Shown here piece after piece: positions 33,177-41,227 of a stretch of 41,253 bases of DNA. Numbering within the stretch: the stretch's first letter is position 1; each line of letters starts with the position of its first letter. The DNA lies in the NCBI GenBank assembly GCA_964481885.1, contig CAYZUS010000016.1, positions 1 through 41,253 of the forward strand. The letters run 5' to 3'. Source of the DNA: Fen731 sp964481885 (GTDB lineage Bacteria; Actinomycetota; Humimicrobiia; Humimicrobiales; Humimicrobiaceae). The notes under the pieces are model-generated. The model had not been told where the DNA came from. It saw only the letters and a program-made list of their open reading frames with translations, and did not search any database. Both the position numbers and the translations under genes were made by a program.

Positions 33177-34484
33177 TTACTCTAAAAGCTCAAAAACAAG
33201 ATTGCCTATTACCACGGTGCTCCCTAATTCCACGCCCATTCTTTTAAGCCTGTCTGCCGTCTTCATCCTTTTTAACCTGTTTTTTAAATATTCAAGCGCT
33301 TCCTTGTTTTCAAGATTAGTCATGGAAACAAGCAACTCAAGCCTGGCATTTTTGACAATATACTCTTCTCCTGACCTGATTATCTCAAAGCTTTCTTTTT
33401 TAATTTCTTTTTTTCCAACAGAATAGACTTTATAGGATTTTTCCTCCAGCTCTTCAGATTTTTCAATTTCAGCCAGCAACAGCTTCGCCTTTGACACCCT
33501 TTCATATAAAACTTTCACCAGTTTGTCGGTCCCTTCTCCGCTTACCGCTGAAATCAGTAAAACAGGTTTCCTGCTTTTCTTCTTAATCTCTTTTACTACA
33601 AGATCCAGTTTGTCTCTGTCCAGAAAAAGGTCCGTTTTGTTTATTACGACTATGTAGTCCCTTTTATACAAGGAGGGCTCATATAATTTGACTTCATTAC
33701 GGAGTACCTGAAAACTTTTTATCAGTTCTTCAGGTTCGTTTTCAAGAAGAAGCGACGCATCCAGGACAACTGCAAGAATCTTTGAGCGCAATACATGCCT
33801 TAAAAACCGGATCCCCAGGCCGACGCCCTTATGCGCCCCTTCTATTATGCCCGGTATGTCTGCAACAACAAATGTGTTGTCATTATATGTGACAACTCCA
33901 AGATTTGGAGTTAAAGTGGTGAAAGGATAATCTGCAATCTTTGGTTTTGCAGCTGATATCCTGCTTATAATTGTTGATTTGCCGGAATTGGGAAAACCTA
34001 CCAGAGCAACATCGGCAAGAAGCCTCAGCTCAAGATTTATCCAGGTTTCATCTGATTTTTCACCTTTTTCGGCGAAACCCGGAAAACGCCTTTCCTGGGA
34101 AACAAAGTTGGCATTGCCTCGCCCGCCTTTCCCGCCAAATGCTGCCAGGTATTCCTGGCCGTCTTTTTTTAAATCAGCAAGAATCTGGTCTCCGAATTTT
34201 ATAATGGTGCCTGTCGGGACATGTATAACAAGATCCTCGCCTGTTCTGCCCGTCTTGTTGTTGGGCATTCCTGCCTGTCCGTTTTCAGCTTTAAAATGTA
34301 CCTGTTTTTTAAAACCCAGCAGTGTGCTTAAGTTTGGTGTCGCTTTTATTATGACATTTCCGCCCCTGGCGCCGTTCCCGCCGCATGCAATTTTTTTATA
34401 GCTTCCTTTTAAGAGGAAAAAGCTTACTATGCCATTGCCTCCGTCTCCGGCTTTTATATTGATTTGTGCTTCATCTAAAAACAT
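33177..34484 (-). CDS. obgE: GTPase Obg/CgtA
   Basis: 435 residues with three parts: a glycine-rich Obg fold (1-157), a GTPase domain (GFPNSGKST 163-171, DIPGIIEGAHKGVGLG 209-, NKTDL, SAVSGEG), and a C-terminal OCT domain (~350-435, ending GSTVVIGNLVFELLE). It acts in 50S ribosome assembly and stress response. ATG start with AGGAG 13 bases upstream. In most bacteria it follows rplU-rpmA directly; here about 5.9 kb of other genes lie between. Confidence 0.97.
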   Translation of the reverse strand: MFLDEAQINIKAGDGGNGIVSFFLLKGSYKKIACGGNGARGGNVIIKATPNLSTLLGFKKQVHFKAENGQAGMPNNKTGRTGEDLVIHVPTGTIIKFGDQILADLKKDGQEYLAAFGGKGGRGNANFVSQERRFPGFAEKGEKSDETWINLELRLLADVALVGFPNSGKSTIISRISAAKPKIADYPFTTLTPNLGVVTYNDNTFVVADIPGIIEGAHKGVGLGIRFLRHVLRSKILAVVLDASLLLENEPEELIKSFQVLRNEVKLYEPSLYKRDYIVVINKTDLFLDRDKLDLVVKEIKKKSRKPVLLISAVSGEGTDKLVKVLYERVSKAKLLLAEIEKSEELEEKSYKVYSVGKKEIKKESFEIIRSGEEYIVKNARLELLVSMTNLENKEALEYLKNRLKRMKTADRLKRMGVELGSTVVIGNLVFELLE

Positions 34485-34662
34485 AATAGTTCAAAAACTC
34501 CTGATTTTTTTTAATATTATATATTATAATCTCTTTTAATGGGTAAAAATAATCTGATTTAATGTTTAAAACAATAAGCAGAATGTAAAAATATTTATTT
34601 CGCACCAATTGACAGGCTTTGGTTTTGTATTATAGGGTTTATAGAGACGGTTTGTTTTAAAA

Positions 34663-35676
34663 ATGTTATTACTTTTATACTTATTTTCCATAGGGCTGTT
34701 TGCCGGACTTGTCGGCTCAGTCATCGGCATAGGGGGCGGGATAATTATCGTGCCTTTTTTAAGCCTTCTTCTAAAAATCCCCATCCATCTTGCAATAGGG
34801 ACGAGCATTGTCGCTGTTCTTGCCACCTCCCTTGCGTCATCAGTGAGATTTTTTAAAAAGGATATCATAAATATACCACTGGGCCTTGTAATGGAAATAC
34901 CCACGACTGCAGGGAGCATAATAGGAAGTGTCAGTGTGGCATATTTGAAAAGTGATGCCCTGTTTATTGTCTTTGGATGTTTTGCTTTTGTAAGTGGGGT
35001 GCTGGCATTCATAAAGGACAGATTTGCCAAAGACAAGCTTTCGCCAGGAGATGCGCCCGACGATATGGAAGCTCTTAAAGCAGCCAATGTTTCGGGCAGG
35101 ATATCTGTGAATTCACCTGGCTTTACGGCTGACACTAAACCAGATAGCGGTTCATTGGGCAATGCTTCGGGCGATACGTCAGACAACATTTTAAACAATG
35201 CGCTGAGTAATACTTCAGGCAACACCCGGTCTGTAAAATCTTCGATTTTTGATTCAGGTTATTATGATGAGTCCCTGAAACGCATGGTTTATTACAGGAC
35301 CAGAAGAGTTGCTGCAGGGTCAGGCGTGTCGATATTTGCCGGCTTGTTGTCAGGGCTGCTTGGTGTGGGCGGAGGCATTATAAAGGTTCCGGCCATGAAC
35401 ATAATAATGGACGTCCCGATAAAGGCAGCGACTGCAACGAGCAGTTACATGATAGGAATAACTGCAGTGGTGTCGTCAATAATTTATTTTTATAACGGAT
35501 ATATCAACATGGATATTACGATCCCCACTGTATTGGGAGTCTTGATTGGCGCAACAGCGGGCTCTTTTGCAGCAGGAAAGCTAAAAAGCAGGTATATCGT
35601 ATTTATTATACTTGTTATTTTTACACTAATTGGAGCATTGATGTTCTTAAGAGGATTTAAAATATTAAATTATTAA
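34663..35676 (+). CDS. TauE/SafE-family permease (sulfite/sulfonate exporter-like)
   Basis: A 337-residue membrane protein with the duplicated TauE/SafE signature: GLFAGLVGSVIGIGGGIIIVP in the first half and GLLSGLLGVGGGIIKVPAMN in the second, with about eight helices. Members move sulfur- or carbon-containing anions, but the substrate is seldom known. Residues ~125-198 are a hydrophilic Ser/Asn/Asp/Gly-rich insertion between the two halves, longer than usual. No strong ribosome site precedes the ATG. A DUF1634 gene follows at 47 bases, the usual partner. A 219-codon antisense frame is a shadow. Confidence 0.9.
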   Translation: MLLLLYLFSIGLFAGLVGSVIGIGGGIIIVPFLSLLLKIPIHLAIGTSIVAVLATSLASSVRFFKKDIINIPLGLVMEIPTTAGSIIGSVSVAYLKSDALFIVFGCFAFVSGVLAFIKDRFAKDKLSPGDAPDDMEALKAANVSGRISVNSPGFTADTKPDSGSLGNASGDTSDNILNNALSNTSGNTRSVKSSIFDSGYYDESLKRMVYYRTRRVAAGSGVSIFAGLLSGLLGVGGGIIKVPAMNIIMDVPIKAATATSSYMIGITAVVSSIIYFYNGYINMDITIPTVLGVLIGATAGSFAAGKLKSRYIVFIILVIFTLIGALMFLRGFKILNY

Positions 35677-35723
35677 TTAAAACCAGTTGCAGTAAAACCA
35701 CCCTTCCCGGAGGCAGGGCATAT

Positions 35724-36107
35724 ATGAAAAGCGGCAAAAATTACAGCACTCTGGCAGAAAAGCTATACCTGCTGATTCTTGCAGGACTGTCTGTTGCCGT
35801 GCTTCTTCTGGTTACCGGGTTTACAATGGCTCTCATCAATGGCGCTCAGAATTTAAGTCTTGACAGCCTGCAGGAACATGCCTTAAACCCCTCTGGTTTG
35901 ATTCATGCGATAAAAAACAGTCAGATGCCGGCAAGCATGCTTATAAGCTACGCGGGGCTGCTGACAATGATCCTCGTGCCTGCAGCAGGGCTTGTGTATA
36001 TAATCGGACACTACACATACATAAAAAAATACAATCTTGCCCTGTCTGCTGCAGGTGTGCTTCTGATACTTGCCATGAGCGCAGTTATAGGCCTGTTAAA
36101 ATCCTGA
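35724..36107 (+). CDS. DUF1634-family membrane protein
   Basis: A 127-residue protein with three hydrophobic segments (LYLLILAGLSVAVLLLVTGF, LLTMILVPAAGLVYIIGHYT and LALSAAGVLLILAMSAVIGL). This pattern and its position right after a TauE/SafE gene are typical of DUF1634, presumably an accessory subunit of the permease. GGAGG lies ahead of the ATG at good spacing. Function unknown. Confidence 0.82.
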   Translation: MKSGKNYSTLAEKLYLLILAGLSVAVLLLVTGFTMALINGAQNLSLDSLQEHALNPSGLIHAIKNSQMPASMLISYAGLLTMILVPAAGLVYIIGHYTYIKKYNLALSAAGVLLILAMSAVIGLLKS

Positions 36108-36120
36108 TTTAACTCTTTTT

Positions 36121-36295
36121 ATTTTTTAGCCTGCCTGAGGTCTGCAACCTGCCGGACCCAACATATCCTGTTTGTTATATTTATTTATTTTTTAGCCTGT
36201 CAGCTGCCTGACGTCCAGGTCCAAACTATCCCGTTTTTTATTATATTTATTTATTTTTTGGCCTGTCTGCGGTCAGCTGCCTGCCAGATTGCGTC
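36121..36295. repeat. 66-bp tandem repeat overlapping the 3' end of the bactofilin-like gene
   Basis: Copies start at 36121, 36187 and 36253 (ATTTTTTAGCCTG), an exact 66-bp period, with the third diverging after ~40 bases. The third includes the stop and last codons of the minus-strand gene ending at 36251 (AADRRQAKK). Copies 1 and 2 lie in the gap to the DUF1634 gene and contain look-alikes of that gene end. Confidence 0.8.
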
Positions 36296-37489
36296 TTTTA
36301 GCAGCATTATAAGTCCACCAAAACCAAACAGGATCCCTGCAAACCTTGCAAGGCCCCCGGCAAACGGTATTGCATAAATGGCCATTATTATTACAAGCCC
36401 GATAAGATACGAAAGCACTTTCCACCCGTATTTTTCATGGTTTACCTTTGTCCGTGACAGAATAAGCTGCCCGATAAAATATGCCAGGAAAGCCGTACTC
36501 GTATATATCAGGACCAGATATACAATCGTCAGCATGGTTGAAGATGCAAAAAGCAGAATCCCCAGCCCGGCACCGATTATTGTAAGGCACAGAATAATGC
36601 CTGCCAGGCATAACACTGATAGTCCTACAGGCACACCGAACAACATGATTGCGCCTCCGGCAACACAGTACCCCAGACTGGTTTTCATCCTGCTGTTAAA
36701 CTTTTTAAATACTACAGGCAACACCAGAAGCAATATTATTCCTAAGACAAACATGGCAAAAAAAGACACAATTTTACCCATGATCCAGGAGGCTCCAAAA
36801 ATTCCCCCCAAAATTCCCAGCGGTGCAGCAAAATCTGAACTGTCCATCTTTTTTGGTTCTTCAATCTCTGTAAATTTTATTTCCCCGTTAATAACTGCGC
36901 CCTCAGCAATAACAGCCTTATCACCGGAGGAGTAAGCAAGGCCGCCATTAATATCTGCCGCACTGCCTATTGTAACGGTGCCTGCTCCGTCAATTTTCAC
37001 TCCATTTCCAACTTTGCCGGAAATGTCAATTTGCCCGCCGGAAGCAACAACTTTTCCTTTTACCTCGCCGTTTAAGGAAAGTGTTCCTCCCATAAATACC
37101 AGGTCGCCTTCTATGACTGCATTACTGCCTATGGTTACCTGGCCGCCTGCAACAATTACGTCATCATTTATAATTCCGTCAATATTTAAAGTTCCGCCTG
37201 CGGCCCGAACATCATCTTTTACATTGCCGCTTATTTCCAGCATTCCTCCTGCTGCCAGCAGGTCCCCGCTTGTTGTCCCCCTGAAGTTCAGTTGTCCCCC
37301 CGCAGCCACCAAATCACCATCGATGTCGCCTGAGACATTAACTGTTTCGCCGCTTATATACACATCATCTGCAATACTTTCAGCCAGGTTAACAGTTTCT
37401 CCACCCTTTACAGTAAATGCAAAGAGCGGTGAAATGAATGTAAAAAAGGCAATTGACAATACAGACACGAAAAGTATCACTTTTTTCAT
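36251..37489 (-). CDS. Exported bactofilin-like beta-helix protein with membrane C-terminus
   Basis: 412 residues. A signal peptide (about 1-24, ending SPLFA) precedes ~180 residues of short repeats of the type GGxLxIxGxVxGDV (for example AAGGMLEISGNVKDDVRAA), predicted to form a right-handed beta-helix like that of bactofilins. From ~230 follow four to five membrane helices and a basic end. The repeats would lie outside the cell, unlike cytoplasmic bactofilins. Such polymer-forming proteins with a membrane domain are known from many bacteria, but their roles are unclear. GGAGG precedes the ATG. It converges with the TauE-DUF1634 pair. Confidence 0.85.
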   Translation of the reverse strand: MKKVILFVSVLSIAFFTFISPLFAFTVKGGETVNLAESIADDVYISGETVNVSGDIDGDLVAAGGQLNFRGTTSGDLLAAGGMLEISGNVKDDVRAAGGTLNIDGIINDDVIVAGGQVTIGSNAVIEGDLVFMGGTLSLNGEVKGKVVASGGQIDISGKVGNGVKIDGAGTVTIGSAADINGGLAYSSGDKAVIAEGAVINGEIKFTEIEEPKKMDSSDFAAPLGILGGIFGASWIMGKIVSFFAMFVLGIILLLVLPVVFKKFNSRMKTSLGYCVAGGAIMLFGVPVGLSVLCLAGIILCLTIIGAGLGILLFASSTMLTIVYLVLIYTSTAFLAYFIGQLILSRTKVNHEKYGWKVLSYLIGLVIIMAIYAIPFAGGLARFAGILFGFGGLIMLLKDAIWQAADRRQAKK

Positions 37490-37671
37490 CTGAACACCTC
37501 CAAAATATTAATATGTTTGGTTTATTTGTTTAAGCATTGCTTCAAAAACTTTATATTATCAAATTATTTGCAAAGATTTATCTTAAAAATATTTTAATAT
37601 TGTTATTTATGTCATCTGTTCAGCAAGAATAAATTATTATTTTACTCCAAAAAAAAGCATACATTGGAGTT

Positions 37672-39600
37672 TTATTTTTGTTCTGACAGGACAATCAGGC
37701 TGTCGCCTGCCGAGAAATTTATAGCCGCAGATTTGTCAGGATTAAGACATATACCAAAATTTTTACTGCTGTTGTTCTCCTCTGAAATTATTTTATACCC
37801 GATTGCAAGATCATTTCTGCGGCTTGCAGCTTCAAGGACCGTATAAAAATTGACCGGTCCGGAAAGCTTTATATAATCTTCGATATTTTTCAGGTATATT
37901 TCTGAGCCGGATTTGCTCAGCAGGTCCTCAAAAACAGGATTTAAAAGCTCATTTTCTGAAATCTGCGCAAGCAGCAGGCTTATAAGTTTTTCGCTGACAA
38001 TAAAGTCGTCCACTTTTGCAACTTTCGCAAGGTCCCTGTTATTTACGTCAAGCATCTCGGTTGTTATTGAGAAGTTTAAATTATTTTTTTCAGCAATGTC
38101 TCTTAAGTGTATCAGAGTCATAAGTGTTATGCTGTCTGCTTCCTGGATATCAATACCCGGATATGCAAGGACGATTATATGCCTGCAACCTTTTGTGACT
38201 AAATTACGGAGCGCTTCGTGGTCATTGGTGTCTGCATCGATAAACCTGACGCCTGAGTCTTTATGGTATCTAAAATATTCACTGAGTTTTAAGTAATTCA
38301 TTCCTGCTTCCTTACTATCCACAAGAAGGCCTCTGTTGCAGACAACAGCTACTGTGGTGCCGGGTGACTTAAAATTCCTTATCTCTTCAATAATGATAGG
38401 CGCCTTTTCATTCCAGCCAAGAATCAGTATTTTTTCCAGCGTATTATATTTTTTACCTGAAGTATTGATTGCTTCTTCACTGATTTTATAATCTCTTACA
38501 CTTGAGCGGATAATCGTATTGTCATCAGCGCTGATAGCAACAATTCTGTCTTTTGAGCCGATCACAGTTTCCGGAGGAGGATTTAATTTTACGCTGTTTC
38601 CTGAGCTTATGCCGATAACAGCGGAATCTTCAAACATAAAAGTCACTTCCTTAAATGTCCAGCCCGATATCCATTCCACCTCGCTTATATATATCTCATC
38701 TCCTTTAAATGTCAAAAGATCATTATACACAAGGGAGAGCCCGGGCTGATAACATGTATTTGCAATAAGCCTTGCAATAAAACTTTTATTTAGCACAAAA
38801 CTTGCCTGTCCTTCACCGGCAATCTTTCCTGAATCGAGGTTCCTGCTTTCATTTAAGGTGGCAATTATCTTAAAAGGTTTGATTCTCGTATTATCCCTGC
38901 TGCTGTTAATGGCAATTACAGTCTTTAGCACTTTTGAATCAGAATCCTCGATTATTATTATTGAACGGGATGTTGAAAGATTAACTATTTTCAGATCATT
39001 TAAATCAATAGGGCTGCCTTTTCTGCAAATGATTTTTAAATTCCTTGAGGGCCTTATTTTTTCTTTTATGGCTTCTTCCATCTCGGTTTTATCTTTTTGC
39101 GCCATTATTACTATTTTGCGCAGCTGCTGATTTGCAGCAGCTTCATTTAACGCTCTTATAACTGTAAATATTATTTCTGACCATCCAAGGATAATGGTAT
39201 GGTCAAATTCAATTACTTTTGACCTGCCCTGGCGCAATGCCCAGATTTTTTGCTGTATCCCTGCAGTAAGAAGACCGATTAACAGGCTGATAATAAAAAT
39301 GCTTGCAATTGAAACTAAAAAAGACAGAAAGAAATTCAGCTGACCGGGCTCTGCCCCGCTTAATGTACCTGTCTGTAAGGTCTTGAATAAATTTATCCAG
39401 AATATTTCAATAAGGCTCTGACCAGGAATAAGATTTATCAGCCAAAAAACAATGGTAAAAATTATAATTAAAGCAAGCGAGATTATTGCAAGAAAGCCTA
39501 TAAGAGAAAGGGTTCCTCTTGACATGAGCCCATCAAAAAAATACCTGAATTTTTCTTTAAATGACTTTTTTTGTTTGATTTCTTTAGGTGGAACGCCCAT
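37672..39600 (-). CDS. CASTOR/POLLUX-type ion channel protein
   Basis: 642 residues: two N-terminal membrane helices (~31-57 and ~89-113) with a possible pore loop between, then two RCK-like nucleotide-binding units (HTIILGWSEIIFTVIRAL near 134 and EKILILGWNEKAPIIIEEI near 392) and C-terminal TrkA-C-like parts. This is the layout of bacterial relatives of plant CASTOR/POLLUX cation channels. Ion and ligand are unknown. No Shine-Dalgarno is seen before the ATG. It stands alone within the block between obgE and rpmA. Confidence 0.88.
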   Translation of the reverse strand: MGVPPKEIKQKKSFKEKFRYFFDGLMSRGTLSLIGFLAIISLALIIIFTIVFWLINLIPGQSLIEIFWINLFKTLQTGTLSGAEPGQLNFFLSFLVSIASIFIISLLIGLLTAGIQQKIWALRQGRSKVIEFDHTIILGWSEIIFTVIRALNEAAANQQLRKIVIMAQKDKTEMEEAIKEKIRPSRNLKIICRKGSPIDLNDLKIVNLSTSRSIIIIEDSDSKVLKTVIAINSSRDNTRIKPFKIIATLNESRNLDSGKIAGEGQASFVLNKSFIARLIANTCYQPGLSLVYNDLLTFKGDEIYISEVEWISGWTFKEVTFMFEDSAVIGISSGNSVKLNPPPETVIGSKDRIVAISADDNTIIRSSVRDYKISEEAINTSGKKYNTLEKILILGWNEKAPIIIEEIRNFKSPGTTVAVVCNRGLLVDSKEAGMNYLKLSEYFRYHKDSGVRFIDADTNDHEALRNLVTKGCRHIIVLAYPGIDIQEADSITLMTLIHLRDIAEKNNLNFSITTEMLDVNNRDLAKVAKVDDFIVSEKLISLLLAQISENELLNPVFEDLLSKSGSEIYLKNIEDYIKLSGPVNFYTVLEAASRRNDLAIGYKIISEENNSSKNFGICLNPDKSAAINFSAGDSLIVLSEQK

Positions 39601-39695
39601 AGCTTTATATTTTAATTCACATAAACCGTTTACGTTGAATAACTAAAAAATCCAGAAAGATGTTTGTTTAATTTAAATTTAAAATTTTCCAAACA

Positions 39696-39905
39696 GGACC
39701 ACACGGCCTGACTGCTTGCCGGCAGATAAATAATCACATTGCTCGCCGGCNNNNNNNNNNNNNNNNNNNNNNNNNNNNNNNNNNNNNNNNNNNNNNNNNN
39801 NNNNNNNNNNNNNNNNNNNNNNNNNNNNNNNNNNNNNNNNNNNNNNNNNNGGACCACACGGCCTGACTGCTTGCCGGCAGATAAATAATCACATTGCTCG
39901 CCGGC
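39696..39905. repeat. Exact 55-bp direct repeat flanking an assembly gap
   Basis: 39696-39750 and 39851-39905 are identical over 55 bases and each touches the 100-N run (39751-39850) directly. This is what two contigs ending on the same 55-mer of a de Bruijn graph look like. The real sequence may carry this stretch once. Confidence 0.9.
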
Positions 39906-40090
39906 GGAGAAGCAATGCACTGCTAATATCAAATAATAATATTACTATGCCAATATTATAGTATTATTTTAATATTTGTTTCATAAAATTAAAAATTTTT
40001 TTTGGGGCGCTCGCTGCATTGAAATTAAATCTGTTATTTCCGGATAATTTCACTCTGGCCCGGTCCATGGAAATCCGCTAAACCTGATTC

Positions 40091-40156
40091 TTTATGGATG
40101 TATTGTCTTTATGGATGTATTGTCTTTATGGATGTATTGTCTTTATGGATGTATTA
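40091..40156. repeat. 17-bp tandem repeat, nearly four copies
   Basis: The unit TTTATGGATGTATTGTC occurs at 40091, 40108 and 40125 exactly, with a fourth shortened copy 40142-40156. No spacers, hence a minisatellite and not CRISPR. Confidence 0.9.
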
Positions 40157-40428
40157 TTTTAACAGAAGAAGACTTTTTTTTAAAAAAATCAGCGGTTTCA
40201 AAATTCTTTTGATGGTTGCTATAGATTTCCGCCCAAAATATTTAAACTTTTGAAACAGAGTCAGGTGTAAGTGTTTGAAGAAGCGCTTAATTCGGATTTG
40301 GGAAATCCAAAAGACAATATACTTTTCAAACTGAAAATATCAAAACTATGGTACTTATAAATCCATCTGAACACATATAAGTACAAAACATCCAAAGTCA
40401 GAACAAACAACGTACTGTTAGCACTACC

Positions 40429-40683
40429 TTATGCGGTTACCACATTTACAAGTTTGCCTCTGGTGCTGCTGGAAATGAATTCGACAATGCCGTCAGCCTT
40501 AGCAAACAGGGTATGGTCCCTTCCGATGCCTACATTATTTCCCGGCCTGAATTTTGTCCCTCGCTGCCTGATTATAATGTTTCCTGCATTGACTACCTGG
40601 CCGCCATAAATCTTGACACCAAGATACTTCGGCTTGCTGTCCCTGCCGTTTCGTGAACTTCCAACACCTTTTTTACTTGACAT
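40429..40683 (-). CDS. rpmA: Ribosomal protein L27
   Basis: 84 residues with the L27 pattern KKGVGSSRNGRDSKPKYLGV, IIRQRGTKFRPG and GRDHTLFAKADGIV. It sits near the peptidyl-transferase centre of the large subunit. The N-terminus is MSSKKG rather than the common MAHKKG, with no cleavable Firmicutes-type prefix. ATG with GGAGG at good spacing. It lies 62 bases after rplU in the same transcript. Confidence 0.97.
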   Translation of the reverse strand: MSSKKGVGSSRNGRDSKPKYLGVKIYGGQVVNAGNIIIRQRGTKFRPGNNVGIGRDHTLFAKADGIVEFISSSTRGKLVNVVTA

Positions 40684-40745
40684 TATGCAACCTCCAAAAA
40701 AGCTTAAATTGCCTTACTTTAAGGCATATTTATTATAATTAAATA

Positions 40746-41060
40746 TTATTCAGAACCAATCTTGTCAGGATGGAGAAGAGTTAAAAATGGCCTGCTTCCG
40801 ATTTTTCTTCTGTATCTTTTTTTGGCTTTCATCTTGAAAGCTATGACTTTGTCACCCTTAAACTGTTTCATGATTGTTGCCTCTACAAAAACTTTCTCGA
40901 GAATAGGTGAACCGATTGAAATATTATCTCCGTCGCTGAAAAGATTTACAGCATCTATCCTGATCTTGTCGCCTTCTTCTCCAACAATCCTTTCAACAAC
41001 AATATTTTTATCTTCCTCAACCTTGTATTGTTTTCCACCACTTGTTATTACTGCGTAAAT
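40746..41060 (-). CDS. rplU: Ribosomal protein L21, apparent AUU start codon
   Basis: The minus-strand frame encodes a complete 104-residue L21: (M)YAVITSGGKQYKVEED, DAVNLFSDGDNISIGSPILE, and the C-terminal FKMKAKKRYRRKIGSRP. L21 binds 23S rRNA in the large subunit. The codon at the Met position is ATT (41060-41058). The in-frame codons upstream are GAG, CCC, AGG, AGG, TTA and then a TAA stop, so no ATG, GTG or TTG is available. A perfect AGGAGG lies six bases before the ATT. AUU initiation is known for E. coli infC, where it makes translation depend on IF3. A base-calling error (G to T) is the alternative. First gene of rplU-rpmA. Confidence 0.92.
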   Translation of the reverse strand: MYAVITSGGKQYKVEEDKNIVVERIVGEEGDKIRIDAVNLFSDGDNISIGSPILEKVFVEATIMKQFKGDKVIAFKMKAKKRYRRKIGSRPFLTLLHPDKIGSE

Positions 41061-41066
41061 CTCGGG

Positions 41067-41072
41067 CCTCCT
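41067..41072 (-). promoter_or_regulatory. rplU: Ribosome-binding site that fixes the rplU AUU start
   Basis: A perfect AGGAGG (41072-41067), with the six bases CCCGAG between it and the ATT at 41060, the ideal spacing. No other in-frame start fits this site. Confidence 0.85.
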
Positions 41073-41197
41073 TAATTAACATTGCCTAAAACATGAATCG
41101 CTTATTTAAGCCGTTTAAGATATTCTTAAATGAATTAAAACAGAACAAACACACGAAAGCAAATTTTAATGTTTTATCCACAAAATTGCAAGCTGAT

Positions 41198-41227
41198 AAT
41201 CTAACATATTTACAGGCCGAATGTCAA
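41198..41227 (-). promoter_or_regulatory. Promoter of rplU-rpmA
   Basis: A perfect TTGACA (41227-41222), an 18-base spacer and TAGATT (41203-41198) on the minus strand. Transcription would start near 41191, giving a leader of about 130 bases before rplU, long enough for regulatory structure, though none is obvious. Confidence 0.6.

Larger units (their letters stand above)
39601..40428. other. 828-bp intergenic region with repeats and an N-run
   Basis: Contains an exact 55-bp duplication around 100 Ns, a 17-bp tandem repeat and a GTACTTAT/ATAAGTAC hairpin (40351-40384) downstream of rpmA that lacks a strong T-run. No gene is supported. A 100-codon frame across the Ns is an artefact. Confidence 0.6.

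Noticed and set aside
34566..35225. 219-codon minus-strand frame opposite the TauE-like gene
   Set aside because: The plus-strand frame has the duplicated TauE/SafE motifs and membrane pattern; this one is its shadow.
39630..39932. 100-codon frame spanning the N-run
   Set aside because: Contains unknown bases and twice the same 55-bp contig end; artefact.
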